This document shows positions 34,800 to 47,600 of a stretch of DNA of 64,000 nt, piece after piece (position 1 is the stretch's first letter; each line of letters opens with the position of its first letter). The notes under the pieces are model-generated. The model did not search any database. It was not told the origin of the DNA and saw only the letters and a list, made by a program, of their open reading frames with translations. This stretch comes from Physcomitrium patens (Eukaryota; Streptophyta; Bryopsida; Funariales; Funariaceae). The stretch is taken from NCBI RefSeq assembly GCF_000002425.4, contig NC_037274.1, forward strand, positions 631,919 through 695,918, in the 5' to 3' direction. The position numbers were made by a program, and so were the translations under genes.

Positions 34800-37530
34800 C
34801 ATTGATAGAAACTTCAAATCTTCATTTGTGCATTTATAAGCTTGCTAGCTGGTTCCCATGTGCAATCGTTAATATCATATCCGCACTAATGGACTAGATA
34901 TTTAAGCCTTTCATGTCTTCTCCGTAAATCTAATACCTCTTCTATCTCAAATTCAACATGATCATTGATTTCAACCATAAGAGATAGTGGTTGTCTTCAA
35001 CCTGATATTTTTGATTCTTTATACCTTTTCAAAAATAAAACATAAAAGACTGGATGAATCTTCATGGATGAAGATAACTCCAAGCAATAAGTTACGTAAT
35101 TAATTTACTTCTGAATCACAAATGGTCCCAATCTTTGGTAGTCCAACTTATCACATGGTCTATTGGTTTTTATATTGCGCCAAAGAAGCCATACTTTGTG
35201 ACCAACTTAGAATAGAAGATGTTCCTTTTTCAATTCATTTTCCAGTAGTTTATAATGTTGTTGAGCCTTTTCTAGGTAAATCTTCATGGCTGCTTGAAGT
35301 TTGGCCATCTTCATAGCAAACTCTTCTACTGCTGAATTTGCCAACTTTGAAGGCTTTATCATATCCAACTTAGAATGATGATCATAATTTGAGTAGAATG
35401 AAGTTTGTTGTGTAGATGTATAGATTGTGTTGTTATATGCAAACTTATTAAAACTTGAGCAATTTTATTTTAAGTATTATTTTATATAATGATAGACATT
35501 ATCAATAAAGAGTCTTGCCATCTCTTCACGAGTAATTGACTTCTTGTAAGGTATAAAATATGCCATCTTGGTCAATCAATCAACAACTACAAAGATAGTA
35601 TCAAATAAGTTTGATGGTAGGAGATCTATAATGAAATCCATAGAGATAGATGACCATGGTTATCTTGAAATATGAAGGGATTGAAAAAGTGTATATAGTT
35701 GATGTCAAGGATTCTTTGACCTTGAAAAAATATCACATGATAGTACAAATTTTTTAATGTCTTTCCACATTTTAGGCCACCAAAAGTCTCTAGAAAAAAG
35801 TTCAAAGGTCTTATTGAATTCAAAATATCTGGTTGCAGAGAAGTCATTGCGTGTTTGAAGAAAGGACAAGTAAGTTTGTCCTTTAAGAATGTACAAATAT
35901 TCTTTAAAGAACAAGTGGTTTTCTTCATATTTAAATTTAGAAGATTCTTCAAAGAAGGTTATTGATAAGATGCTTGATATTAAGAACAAGAGGATCTGTG
36001 TTTGACACTTTACGAATCTGATCAAGAAATGATAAATCCACAAGCATTGATACATTAGTTGCTTGAAGATAAAATTTCTCAGGTTTTAATAAGGTTTCCA
36101 ATTGTTGATTATATGTTGCCCTATTTTTTTTTGATTTAAGGTAGAAATGTCTTGATAATGCACCTCATAATCTTTATTAGCTCTTGGATCAATATGTGAT
36201 GCAAAAGTCAAATCGTGATAAAGATATACTTTAACATACTTGGCAATGGTTTAAGACTTGGACTTATATGAAGTATTCAAGAGTCTTATAATCTATATAT
36301 ATATAATCACCTGATGAGAGGTACTTTCAAGAAAGTAGTGCTATTCTTAGAAAGAATCTATAATAATAAGTAGCTCTTTATTGTAGATTTTGTAGTTAAT
36401 TTTTGCCATTAAGAATTTTCTAAAATAGAATATAATTAGATAAAGCTTGCTATCTTCTCCATATTGTAACAAAAGTGCTCCCAATGCAAAGTCTTCCATT
36501 TATCTTCCTCTTTAATGCATACAAAGTTATACATGCCTTGTAGATCAATCTTTATAAAGATCTTTGCTTGACTAAGTTGATCAAGAAGTCTGGATATAAA
36601 TGGCAATGGATATCAATTCTTTACTATGATTTTATTAAGACTAAAATAATTGACACACATTTGTAAGGATCCATCTTTCTTCTTTATAAATAATATTGAA
36701 GCACTAGCTAGTGACTTAAAATGTTGAATAAAATTCTTAGCCATATTTTCTTCAATGTACTCTTTTAAAGTTACAAGTTCATTTTAGAATAAATTATAGA
36801 TGGCTCCAAATGGTGGTTTAGCACCTTCTTGAAGTTTAATTGTACAATCATAAGGATAATGCTTCGGCAAGATATCTACATTTTTTTTTATAAATACATC
36901 TACAAAATCCTTATATGCCTCTCGAATTGTTGTTGTAGTAACTATAGGTTCCAATTGTGGATTTGTATAGATAGCAAATATAGTACCTTGTTTAGCCACC
37001 TTCACAAATGTTCTAGCTTTGATAAATAAATATTGTATAAGTTTTGCCTTGTCAAGTGTTAGAAGCTTTTTTATAGATCTAGAAGTTCTATGATCTACTA
37101 GGGAAAATTCTAACTTTTGTGATATCCAATCTATTTGTAGATTTTAATTTTCAAGCCATGAGAGTCCTAAAATGATTGGACTTGATAATGATCTAATGAC
37201 GTTGAATACTACTTGACTACTATGGTTGTTAAAGGTTATTTTTGATGGAGTTGTTTCATAAGTGATGTCTCCAAAAGATAAAGGTCGACCATTTATTACT
37301 TCTTCATATACGACTTTGGATTTTTTGAATGTATATATTTTGTGTGATCTTAAAAATTATTTATCAATAAAATATGTATATACTTCTAATTTAAGTAATG
37401 CATGATAATTTAGTTTTATGACTTTTAATCGTATAAGTATAATAAAATAACGAGAAGGGTTGGCAAAGAATACATGATCTTTTTTAGTTTGTGATAGTGA
37501 AGAATCTAGCTGCACGGTCCCTACTATAGC
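34800..37530 (-). pseudogene. Pol of chromovirus C2
   Basis: Sense order: protease (about 37500-36950), reverse transcriptase (about 36830-36400, with PFGAIYNL-type text and worn KKKDGSLQMCVNYF), RNase H, integrase zinc finger and core (about 35990-35300; HYDFSATRYFEFNKTFELFS-type motif near 35850) and chromodomain. Stops and frame shifts throughout. The sequence is as far from A1 as expected for a separate family. Confidence 0.75.
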
Positions 37531-37539
37531 TAGATACCT

Positions 37540-38621
37540 TCGTTTTCCTACAACGCTTTTAATGATATAGCTGCACTCTTCATTTGATATATACGTTGGT
37601 ATTTTTCTAAACAATTATTAATCTTATGGCTAGATTTTCTGTAATATAAGCATCGGCCAAGTTCCTTTCCACGTTTTTTTTCTTATTTAGAAAGAGATTT
37701 GAAGCAAATTGCATCAATTTGCATATCTTCTGCTTTCAACTGTTCATTAGAATTGGGTGATGAAGAAGCTGCATAATAATTGGTATATACATGTGGCATA
37801 ATTGAAGAACATTTATCTTATCATCATTAAAATAAACAGTTATCACACTTCACAGCTTGACTAATGGCTTCATTGAGTGTTAGAGGATCTGGCATAAATA
37901 ACAATAAGTTTTTGACATCGATTCTTAATCTCTAATGAAATTGGTTCATCAATGCATCTTCTTTCCAATTTATATTACATGCTAATTGTCAAAAATCTGA
38001 GGCATACGTTGATGCAAAGTATGTTCTTTTTTGAAGGCTTTGAATTTTAGTTGTTGAAGCATGAATCTTATCATGTTCACTAAATACTTTTGCAAATGCT
38101 ACCAAAAATGCTTCAAAATTGTACAATATATGAAAATTCTTTTCAAATAATAGGATGAAGTAGGATAAATCTTGATCCAAGAGCAAGGTTCCAACCAAAC
38201 CAATACAAGAGGTTAGAGTGGAATATCGTTGAGGTTGAAGCAAGGTGATTAGTCATATTTAGTTTACAAAGCTACAAAATTTTGAGTGGATGTCATCAAA
38301 CTTTTTTAGAAGGCTGATTCTTTGTTCTTTTGTTGTTATTCTTATCAGATTATTGCCTTGAGTAGATGCACCTCCCATGTTTGAAGTAGACATAGTTGTT
38401 TGAGAATTTCAAACTTCTATTGTGATTTGATGTAGTGATTGAGGCACTCTGACTCTTTGACTATTTTGTATGGTCATATATAATTCTTCATTCTGCTTTG
38501 ACAAAGTCTCATTCCTAATCCTCAATGCTTCAAGAGCATTAATAATAGAATCTAATTTCATCTCTTTTGAGTCTGTCATATTGACTTTTCTATCTTTTAC
38601 CATAGAAAATGAGAGAAACAT
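37540..38621 (-). pseudogene. Gag of chromovirus C2
   Basis: An N-terminal coiled-coil-like stretch is open (SKEMKLDSIINALEALRIRN and LSKQNEELYMTIQ). The central gag core is decayed with stops. Start probably at the internal Met before TDSKEMK. The zinc knuckle region near 37640-37670 has lost part of its Cys/His set. It would have formed the particle. Confidence 0.65.
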
Positions 38622-38817
38622 ATGCCTTTAAAAAAAAAACCTGATTTATTATATAAAGAAAAGAAACCAAAAGAATAATAAAAAAAAACAATATTAGTCT
38701 AGAGGAGGATAATCCGCAACCTCTAGAATGCTATAGTATTTCCAAAAAGAAGAATAATCCATTTTCTATCAAAAAAGATCAAGCTCCTAATATTATTTTA
38801 TGGTAGTCTTGACAAAC
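38622..38817 (-). promoter_or_regulatory. C2 leader: primer site and hairpin
   Basis: Sense-strand primer site TTGTCAAGACT (plus-strand 38805-38815) sits 2 bases inside the LTR. A perfect 8-bp stem (38698-38705 with 38720-38727, TCTAGAGG against CCTCTAGA) encloses GGATTATCC. A second GGATTATTC copy lies near 38750-38760. Same layout as the family A leaders but with different stem sequence. Confidence 0.65.
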
Positions 38818-39258
38818 TGTTAGAGACCACATACAAGATAAGGATTCAAGACGAAGAAATAGAATTAACTTGACATTAAAATAACAACTAGATACAAGGC
38901 AAGAAAGTTGTGTCTAGACCACAAGAAGTGAGTTATCGAGATTAAGGATCCCCTCAACCTCGACTCCTATATATACTAGGTCCTAAGAAGCTTCTTGAGA
39001 AGTTTTTATGAGGCTTGAAAACAAAGTAAGTCTAAGATCTTTCTTCAGCAACTTCCTGTATCATTTAAAGCCTCTTAGAACCTTTTAGGACCTTCTATGA
39101 CTTTCTAGAACTTTCTTAGAATCTACTAGAACCTTCCAAAATCTTCTTGAATCTCTTAGAACCATCAAGAGCCTCTTTAGAATCTATTGGTATTTTTTGG
39201 AACCTTCTGAAACCTTCTAGAACCTTTTAAAATCTTCTTCAATACTATATCTGTGATA
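38818..39258 (-). repeat. 5' LTR of chromovirus C2 (441 bp)
   Basis: Matches the family C LTR at 3229-3661: U3 full of GGTTCTAGAA and GATTCTAAGA words, TATATATA near 38984-38991, and a worn start-site inverted repeat (GTCGAG on one side, CTCGAT on the other). Sense start TATCACAGA, sense end TCTCTAACA. Confidence 0.8.
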
Positions 39259-40832
39259 TATGTAGAAGTTATAGATGGTCATCCGTTGTCTTTTGGAAAT
39301 ATTACCTATAAAATTCTTCCTATAGAAGTAATAATTAATGTTCATAATAGCTTTGTGGTATTTAATATTATTAGATCTTTCTCTAATCCAATCATTTTAG
39401 ATTGATCATGGTTATAAAAATACTATCTTTAAATAAATTAGATTTTTTATATTCTTAAATTTTCTAAAAATATAAATAAGAGTGTAGTTAATCAAGTAGA
39501 AAATTACAAGTTTAATACAATTAAACTTATGTTTGTAGATGTAAGAGCTTTCTTGCATGCTTCAAAAAAAAAGATCACCTTGTGTTATTTATGCCACATC
39601 CATTTTTAATAGTATAAAGACTTCAAGTGTTACTCTAAGCCAATATTAAGATTTTTAAGATGTATTTGAAAAAAGAATGTGGATATTCTTCCAAAACATT
39701 ATTCGTATGACTACTCAATTGACCTTGAAGAAAGAGCACAACTGCCATTTGGACCAATCTACAATTTATCACAAAATGAGTTAGCAAAACTCAAGGAGTA
39801 TATTAAAGAGAATCTAACCAAGAACTTCATATGCCATTCCAAATCTCTAGTAGGAGCCCCAATTCTATTTGTAAAAAAAAAAGATGGACTATTGTAGATG
39901 TGTGTTGATTATCAAAGATCTAAAAAATTACCATCAAGAACAGGTACCCACGACTTTTAATATTTGGACTTCTTAATCAATTGAATCAAGTTTAGATCTA
40001 TACAAAAATAAATCTACAAAAAACATACAATCTGGTACACATCATAAAAAGAGATGAATGGAAGATTGCATTTCGAATCAAGTATGGATATTTTGAATAT
40101 AATGTCATACCTTTTGAACTTACATATACACCAACAGATTTTCAACATTTTTTGAATGATGTTTTTTGAGAGTTTTTAGACGATTCTGTTGTCTATTATT
40201 TACATGACATCTTGAGCTATTCTAAGAATACAGAAGAACATGAACTTCATGTTTGTTGTATGTCACAAAAACTAAGAGATATGGGACTCTATGCTAAGAT
40301 AGAAAAGTGTGTATTCTATACTACTCAAGTTGACTTCTTAAATTATATCATTTCAAATGATGGACTTATGATAGATCTTAAGAATGTTCAAACTATTACA
40401 AATTAAAAGATCCCAAAAATGGTTCGAGATGTCCAATATTTTTTAAAATTTTCCAATTACTATTAAATCTTCATCAAGGATATTTCTTGAATTGCAACTC
40501 TACTTGCATGTTTGACTTACAAAGACAAACTTTATTAAAATCAAGAAGCAAAAGCTACACTTGTAATTTTAAAGATAGCCTTTATTTCTATATCAATCTT
40601 GTATTATGTAAGGCATTCTTTATGGAAACAAATACATTGAACTTTCTTTTGGATGTCATAATATCACAAATAGAAATAGATGATAAAAATTTCATCCAAT
40701 AGCTTTTTATTCTAGGAAATTTTTAGCAATTGAGATTAATTATGAGATCCGAGACAAAGAACTTCTTGCAATTGTGGATTTTTTCCAAGAATGGCATCAT
40801 TATCTAGAAGGCACTTCTAATCTAGTCACTAT
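39259..40832 (+). pseudogene. Element F protease, reverse transcriptase and RNase H start
   Basis: Starts within protease (VEVIDGHPLSF-type text). RT shows [11 protein letters not shown] near 39860 and VDYQRSKK near 39905. The active-site motif is worn to YLHDILSYS near 40198. RNase H METNTLNFLLD near 40620. Stops and frame shifts are frequent, so it is inactive. It ends within the RNase H tract SNLVTI at the D-prime insertion. Confidence 0.75.
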
Positions 40833-42543
40833 TGTCGTATGACATGATTTGCTATCTGAAAATACACTAGATATTTAGTTGTAGAGAGTTTAGCTTAAAC
40901 TTTTATATGATTCTTGTCTTAGCTTCCAAAATTCCTTTGATTTGTATAAAACTCAAAATATAACAAAATTCCTTCAAAACATATTTTTTTTCCGTGAAGG
41001 ATTTTTTTGTTTCAAATTTTAGAAATTCATAACTCTTTATCTATTTGTGCAATTTGTCTCATATTTATAGAGTAGGTAGAATTCACCCTTAAATTTTACC
41101 ACAAAAAAAACCAGCTACAAATTCACTCCCGATCTTTTGGCATCTAAGAAATCCTAGCAGATGCTCTAAATCCTAATTTACAAGTACTAGAGTACTATTT
41201 TCTTAATATCTCAAGAATCTAATACTTAAATGTCATCAAAATTATGTTCAAAGTTTATTAATATAAATTTACACATTTCTTGAAATTTTGAGCCAAAATC
41301 TTGTTAAATTGCTCAAGATATAGCTCAAGTTACAACCACTAGTAAATGGGGTCACTTACTACCCATAGATTGCATGCACTCAATTCAAAATCCAATAGCT
41401 CCTTTATCCCAACTTGAAATCCAGTAAGCAATATGCAAAAAGTATAGTTGCAAAAGTGCTCTCTCTAATCGCAGTCGCCGATGTCGAGGTAGAGAGGTTT
41501 TGCCTAAAGAAAGCGATGGGCTTCTGGTTGTCACTAATTGCTCAATCAAGCTTAAAATAAGGAAATCCTAATTTTATATATATAAATTCTTCTTTTGGGA
41601 CAATTACACCAAATACTTAAGTCTTAAATAACCAACAACATCCAAAATATGGTAGAAGTACTCTAAAACCTTGTATATCATTGTGTGGAAATTCTCCCAA
41701 ATCTCAACACCTCATAACTCTTGATCCAACAGTCCAAATAAGATCAAAATTTACATGAAGTACTGATATGTTGTTATTAATTTTTAAAACAAATTTCAAC
41801 CGCAAATTCGTTGCGGATCTTGAGATATCTTCAAAACCCTAATAGTCGCTTCAAACCCTAATCTTTATATACCCGCGCGCAATTTTCTTCATATCTCACA
41901 AACCATATGTTCAAATGCCACAAAACTTATATAGATAGCTTCTTAACACAAATTTTTACATTCTTCCAAAGTTTGAGCCAAAATTTCGTTCGAAAACTCA
42001 AGTTATGGCTCCTAACACTACTTTGAACAAAACAATGCCTTTGATTTGATTGCGCTGTCTTTAACTCCCTATAACTCCTTCACATAAACTCCAAATGCAA
42101 AATTTCCTTCGCAAAAGATGTATGTCTTGAAGTTGCCCTTCCAGCCGCACCTTCCGATCTCCAAGAGTTTCCGTAAGACTCCTCTTAAACTCATAAGAGT
42201 AACAGCAGGTCTCAAATTGATACCTTAACTACAAACGGCTATAACTTATTCACTCTAACTCCAAACCCTATAAAATTTGTACAAAAATTGTAGCCAAAAC
42301 CCTAAACTTTACAACCCTTGCCTCTGATTTCCTAATGCCCTCTTTGAAGTCGCCGAAACCCTTATCAAGGTCGTGGGCAGCCTCTTAAAAGCCCATTGGG
42401 CATGGATTTCGACCAATGGGGATGAAGATCCTTATTTCTACCTTCATCCAACCATACCTTCATCCCAATTAACCTCCTATTAGTTTAAATCTTCATCCTT
42501 AGGTTTCCACCTTCTCCCAAGGCTTCATACTAAACATTTAGCT

Positions 42544-42577
<34 letters not shown>

Positions 42578-43421
42578 AATGTCAAAATCAAAAGAAGTAA
42601 AGAAACAAAGTAAAGTTTCTTATACCAACTCCTTTTAATTTAATCTACTAGCCACTCTAACACACATCTAGATTTATCAACATATAACATGTTTTAGCTA
42701 ATTTTTACATATTGTAAGCATTTAGAGTACGACCCCGATCCTCAATTGCCCTTTGTATGCATGCGTTATGTCAAAAAGAGTGACAGTAGCTTCCAAAACA
42801 ACATCTTAACTTTGAGTGCCTATATCTCTTTCATATAAACTCCAAATCATACAAGATTTGCATCAAAACCATAGCCAAAAACCTAAACTTGTTGACCTTA
42901 GCTTTCAAAGCTTAAATTGTTCTGAAGGACTAATCTTAATCCCTAATATGGCCTCGGGTAGCCTCTTCAAAGTCCATTGGCCATGATTTTTGACTAATAG
43001 GAATGGAGATTTCCATCATCCATCTCCATTCATCTATATTGGTGTCCTAATTACTCCCTTTGCTATCAAAATCCTTCTTCAATATTTTTTCTTATAAAAT
43101 TTATATAATTTATACTCTAAATATCAAATAAAAGAATCAAAATAAGTTTTCAATGTCTAACAAATGTCTAACAAAGGTGACTCTAAATATTTAGAAGTTA
43201 CTATCAACCAAAATCAATTTTAAAATCTACTATTAAAAGAAATTAAAGTTTTATAAATTCTATAGTAATCTCTTTAAACAACCTCTTCTTGAGGTAATAA
43301 TCAAATTATATTCTACAACCAACTAAAATCTACTAACATGGCTCTCACCATGTTACTTAGTAAATTATATATTAAGTATATAACTATATTATTTTCATAT
43401 AGTAGCCGAACCACAACACGA
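40833..43421 (+). repeat. Solo LTR D-prime, interrupted by D2
   Basis: Noncoding insertion in RNase H of element F, starting TGTCGTATGACA and ending near CACAACACGA. Both edges are approximate. Without D2 it is about 1.34 kb. It carries the same ATAACTCC/AACTCCAAAT motif copies (near 41399 and 42821) as D1 and D2 but is more diverged from them. Confidence 0.6.
41484..42734 (+). repeat. Solo LTR D2 (1,251 bp)
   Basis: Closely related to D1 over its full length. Start TGTCGAGG, end TACGACC, flanked by CCGA (41480-41483 and 42735-42738), a perfect 4-bp duplication. A (TA)n tract at about 42547-42573 has no counterpart in D1. No coding frame. Confidence 0.75.
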
Positions 43422-43425
43422 CTTT

Positions 43426-43540
43426 GTATATACAGATCATAAGAATCTTATGTATTTCATATCAATTCATGTTTTGAATAATCTATAAGCTCATTGGAGC
43501 ATATCTTTGTCAAGATTTTCAGTTCAATATCACTTATCGA
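43426..43540 (+). pseudogene. Element F RNase H, middle fragment
   Basis: Plus-strand reading YTDHKNLMYFISIHVLNN, then a stop, AHWSISLSRF, matching the RNase H tract of A1 ([19 protein letters not shown]). It is cut at ATCGA by element E and continues at 59286. Confidence 0.8.
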
Positions 43541-43590
43541 TGTTTGAGATATGAATCTCAAAGAAAGAAAATCCTTGATACACTCTTATG

Positions 43591-44140
43591 TGTCAAGGAC
43601 AAAGACTCGATGAGGGAAAATATACAAAAAGGCTATCTCGATATAATAAGTCAAAATATAAACAAGTAGGTATATTAAAAGGAAACTGGAATGGCTATTG
43701 CCACAAGACAAGAAACTAAAGACTCTTGAACCTGGACTAGAAGCAAGAAAGGAGTTGACAAGAGTGAAGAAGCCTTCACTCTTGTCTCTATATATACTAT
43801 CTAACTAGGAGCTACGTGGCGACGTTCTATAGGACCTCCAATATGTGTTGACTTTGTAGGACACATGCCTTGACTTACAAGGCAAGTTTTTCTACGTGTG
43901 GGCCACATAATTAGCTTGATCTTCAAGCTAACAACATGTGTGGCACATGGCCAACTTGTTGACCACGTTTCTAATCCAAAAAATCAATTAAAGACACCTA
44001 TGAAGTCAAAGCAGCGTCTAGGAAGTTTCTAAGAAGCTTCTATATTAAATATTATAGAATTAATTTACTTTTATCTACTTTTACTTACTTCTACCTATTT
44101 CTATATGTAATTATTAGCTTACATGATTATGGCCGTGACA
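43591..44140 (-). repeat. 3' LTR of A1
   Basis: 550 bp, sense TGTCACGG to CCTTGACA. Differs from the 5' LTR by single bases near 43600, 43983 and 44030. The preceding purine tract, sense AGAAGGGGGGG (plus-strand 44145-44155), is the plus-strand primer site. Confidence 0.95.
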
Positions 44141-44181
44141 TTACCCCCCCTTCTAGAGACGAGTTCCACGAGGAGCGGTCA

Positions 44182-44604
44182 TCATATGTTGAGGAAATCT
44201 ATGATGCGACAAATTGTATTCGCCACATACTCTGATCTTTGTTCTCTTCGAAGATGATTGATAGGGCCTCTCAACCATCGGTAGTGTCCCATACCAGGGC
44301 GGGAAGACCACCCAGTTATTTGATCATTGTTGAGGCCTTCGTAACTTCATTCGAATAGAATATTTGGAACACCATCAGGAGTTGTTCCTACCTCTAGCAA
44401 AATCACCAAACATCGGGAGTCCCTTCCCAAATCGTGATACCAAACGCGTTGTATCTCACCATCTATTCGAGGAAGAACATGTCGTTCTTGAAGATGTTCA
44501 TCTCGATTGCGTCGTCTTGAAGGTTGTGACAATCGTAATGTCTCGTCCGGCAGGTCAGCAAACGAAGGTTCTTGAGTTGAATCCGCTGGTTGTTGGCTCT
44601 CCAT
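44182..44604 (-). pseudogene. ORF3 of chromovirus A1 (423 nt, one nonsense codon)
   Basis: Starts MESQQPADSTQEPS 95 bp after pol and ends 42 bp before the 3' LTR. It would encode 140 residues with a single break: TGA at 44347-44349 where the A2 copy has GGA. Basic region QPSRRRNRDEHLQERH (about residues 29-44), an ILLEVGTTPDGVPNIL tract (about 69-83) and a C-terminal block GMGHYRWLRGPINHLRREQ (about 104-122). The ILLEV and GHYRW tracts are shared with the family C ORF3 at 2825-3178. No membrane segment or signal peptide. Not a domain I know. Same strand as pol, so probably made from spliced or full-length RNA. Function unknown. Confidence 0.8.
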
Positions 44605-44698
44605 CTAATTAGCGTTACAAATGTAAAGAAGTTACAAACAAGGATAGGAAATTGAATGTTATCTTGCTTCAATCTTGTCTCTTTTATAAGAGAGATTT

Positions 44699-47600
44699 TC
44701 ATCTTAGTTTCGATGGATGTCGTTGATGAAAAACTTTGACTTTAGCTGATGCATTTGCTAGATTCCTAGATGGCTTCCATGTGCGTTCACTAATATCATA
44801 TCCGCGCCAATGAACAAGATATTCCAGCTTATTTCGGCGCCGCCTTGAGTCTAATATCTCTTCCACCTCAAATTCTTCATTATTATCTACTTCTATAGGA
44901 GGCGGTGGCATTTATTTTCTTCCTTGTATATCCACTATCTTATATGGTTCAAGAAGAGACACGTGGAATACAGGATGGATCTTCATTGACTCCGGTAGAT
45001 GTAACCGATATGCAACTGGGTTGATCTGTTCAGAAACAAAAAAGAGGCCAAGCCTACGATAGTCCAACTTGTCACAAGGTCGAGTAGTCTTGATATTACG
45101 ACGAAGTAGCCATACCTTATCACCCACATTGAGTTGTGGTTGCTCCTTACGATATAGATCTGCGTTTATCTTTTGTCGTTCTTGAGCTTCCTTCAATTGC
45201 ATCTTCATTATTGCATGTAACTCTGACAACCGATTTGCCATATCTTTTGCTGCAGGATTATCAACTTTTGAAAAATCAAAAGTATCAAGTCGTGGATGAT
45301 AGCCATAATTGACAAAGAAAGGTGTTTGTTGCGTGGAAGAATGTACCGTATTATTATAAGCAAACTCTGCCAATGGCAGAAGGTTTGTCCAATCATCTTG
45401 TTGGTAGTTGATAGTACACCTTAAATATTACTCCAAGACTTGGTTTACGCGCTCTGTTTGTCCATCAGTTTGAGGATGGAAAGCCGAAGATAGTTTTATG
45501 TCCACTTTTAAAATCTTGAAAAGGGTCCTCCAAAATCTTGACACAAATTGAGTTCCCCTATCCGATATGATATCTTTAGGTAATCCATGATAGCGATAGA
45601 TATTATCAATGAAAAGCTTAGCTGTTTCTTCACCTGTGATAGATTTTGTACATGGCACAAAATGTGTCATCTTGGTGAAACGATCTACTATCACAAATAT
45701 AGAATCATAAGATCTTGAGCTTGGAAGATCTATGATGAAATCCATAGAAACAGAAGACCATGGTTGTTCTAGTATAGGTAATGGCTGAAGAAGTCCGTAA
45801 GGTCGATGACGAGGAGTTTTTGATCTTGAACAAATATCACATGATTGTACAAAGTCTTTGACTGACTTCCACATTTGTGGCCACCAAAAATCTCTTGATA
45901 TGAGTTCCAAAGTCTTATTATATCCAAAGTGCCCTGCTGCTGGAAAGTCATGACGTGCTTGAAGAACACGTAAACGTGCTTCTCTTTCTGGAACATATAG
46001 GCGTCCTTCAAAATATAATAGATTATTCTTGAACTCGTACTTAGAAGGATCATGAGACTTGGAAGAATTATTCTCGATATCATAAACAAGAGGGTCTGAG
46101 GACATACTGGACTGGATTTGCTTGAGAAAAGTTGAATCAACAGTCAATGTTGATTTCATTGCTTGGAGATGAAATTGCTCCGGTTTCAAGAGGACCGTTC
46201 TTTGTTGCTCAAAAGCTGCATCTCCTTCTTTTGGTGCAAAATAAGAACTTCTAGATAGGGCATCGGATAAACCTTGTTGTTTTCCTGGCCGATAAGTGAT
46301 AATGAAGTCGAATCTTGACAAAGACATACTCCAACGAGCTTGACGACGATTCAACACGCGTGCTGACATGAAATACTCGAGGTTCTTGTGATCTGTATAT
46401 ACAGTGACTGGACTAGAAGCGCCTTCTAGATAATGACGCCATTCTTGAAAGGAATCCACGATCGCAAGAAGTTCTTTATCGTGGATCTCATAATTGATCT
46501 CGGCTGCTGAGAATTTTCTTGAATGAAAAGCTATCGAATGAAGTTTGTCATCTGTTCCCATTTGTGATAAAACTGCACCCAAGGCAAAATCTGATGCATC
46601 TGTTTCCATAAAAAATGCCTTGGAAAAGTCAACACGATATAAGATTGGTGCAGAAACAAACGATGTCTTCAAGGCTTCAAATGCTGCTTCCGCTTCTTGA
46701 TTCCATTGAAATTTATCTTTACTAGTCAAGCGTGTAAGTGGAGCTGCAACTCGTGAGAAATCTTTGATGAAGATCCGATAGTAATTGGCAAATCCCAAGA
46801 AACATTGGACATCTCTTATCGTCCTTAGAATCTTCCAATCCATGATTGTTTGGACTTTCTTAGAATCCATCATAAGACCATCATTTGAAATGATGTATCT
46901 TAAAAAGTCAACTTGAGTAGTGTGAAATACACACTTTTCCATTTTGGCGTACAATCTTGCATGTCTAAGTTTTTGTAATACTTGACGAACATATATTTCA
47001 TGTTCTTCGTCGTTCTTAGAATAGATCAGGATATCGTCTAGATAGTAGACGACAAAATTGTCTAAGAATTCACGAAATACATCATTCATGAGATGTTGAA
47101 AAGCAGCTGGTGCATTCGTGAGTCCAAAGGGCATGACATTATATTCGAAATGTCCATACCTGGTTCGAAACGCAGTCTTCCATTCATCTCCTTCTTTGAT
47201 CCGTACTAGATTATATGCTCCTCTTAGATCTGTTTTTGTATAGATCTTAGCTTGATTCAACTGGTCAAGGAGTCCTGATATCAAAGGTAATGGATACCTG
47301 TTCTTGATTGTGATCTTGTTGAGTCCTCGATAATCAACACACATTCGTAAAGATCCATCTTTTTTCTTTACGAATAGAATTGGAGCTCCTGCTGGAGATT
47401 TTGAATGGCGTATGAAATTCTTCGCTAAATTCTCGTCAATATATGTCTTGAGTTCAGCCATCTCATCTTGCGATAAACTGTAAATTGGTCCAAATGGTGG
47501 CTGAGTTCCTTCCTTGAGGTCGATTGAACAATCATATGGACGATGCTCAGGAAGAATATCTGCATTCTTTTTCTCAAAAACGTCTTGATACTCCTGATAT

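Larger units (their letters stand above)
34790..39258 (-). mobile_element. Truncated family C chromovirus C2
   Basis: Minus-strand element with 5' LTR 38818-39258, leader 38622-38817, gag 37540-38621, pol about 34800-37530 ending in a chromodomain near 34800-34930. No 3' LTR found, and the left end meets element G after about 190 bp (34600-34790) that I could not assign. The right edge meets the protease of element F with no visible gap. Confidence 0.75.
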
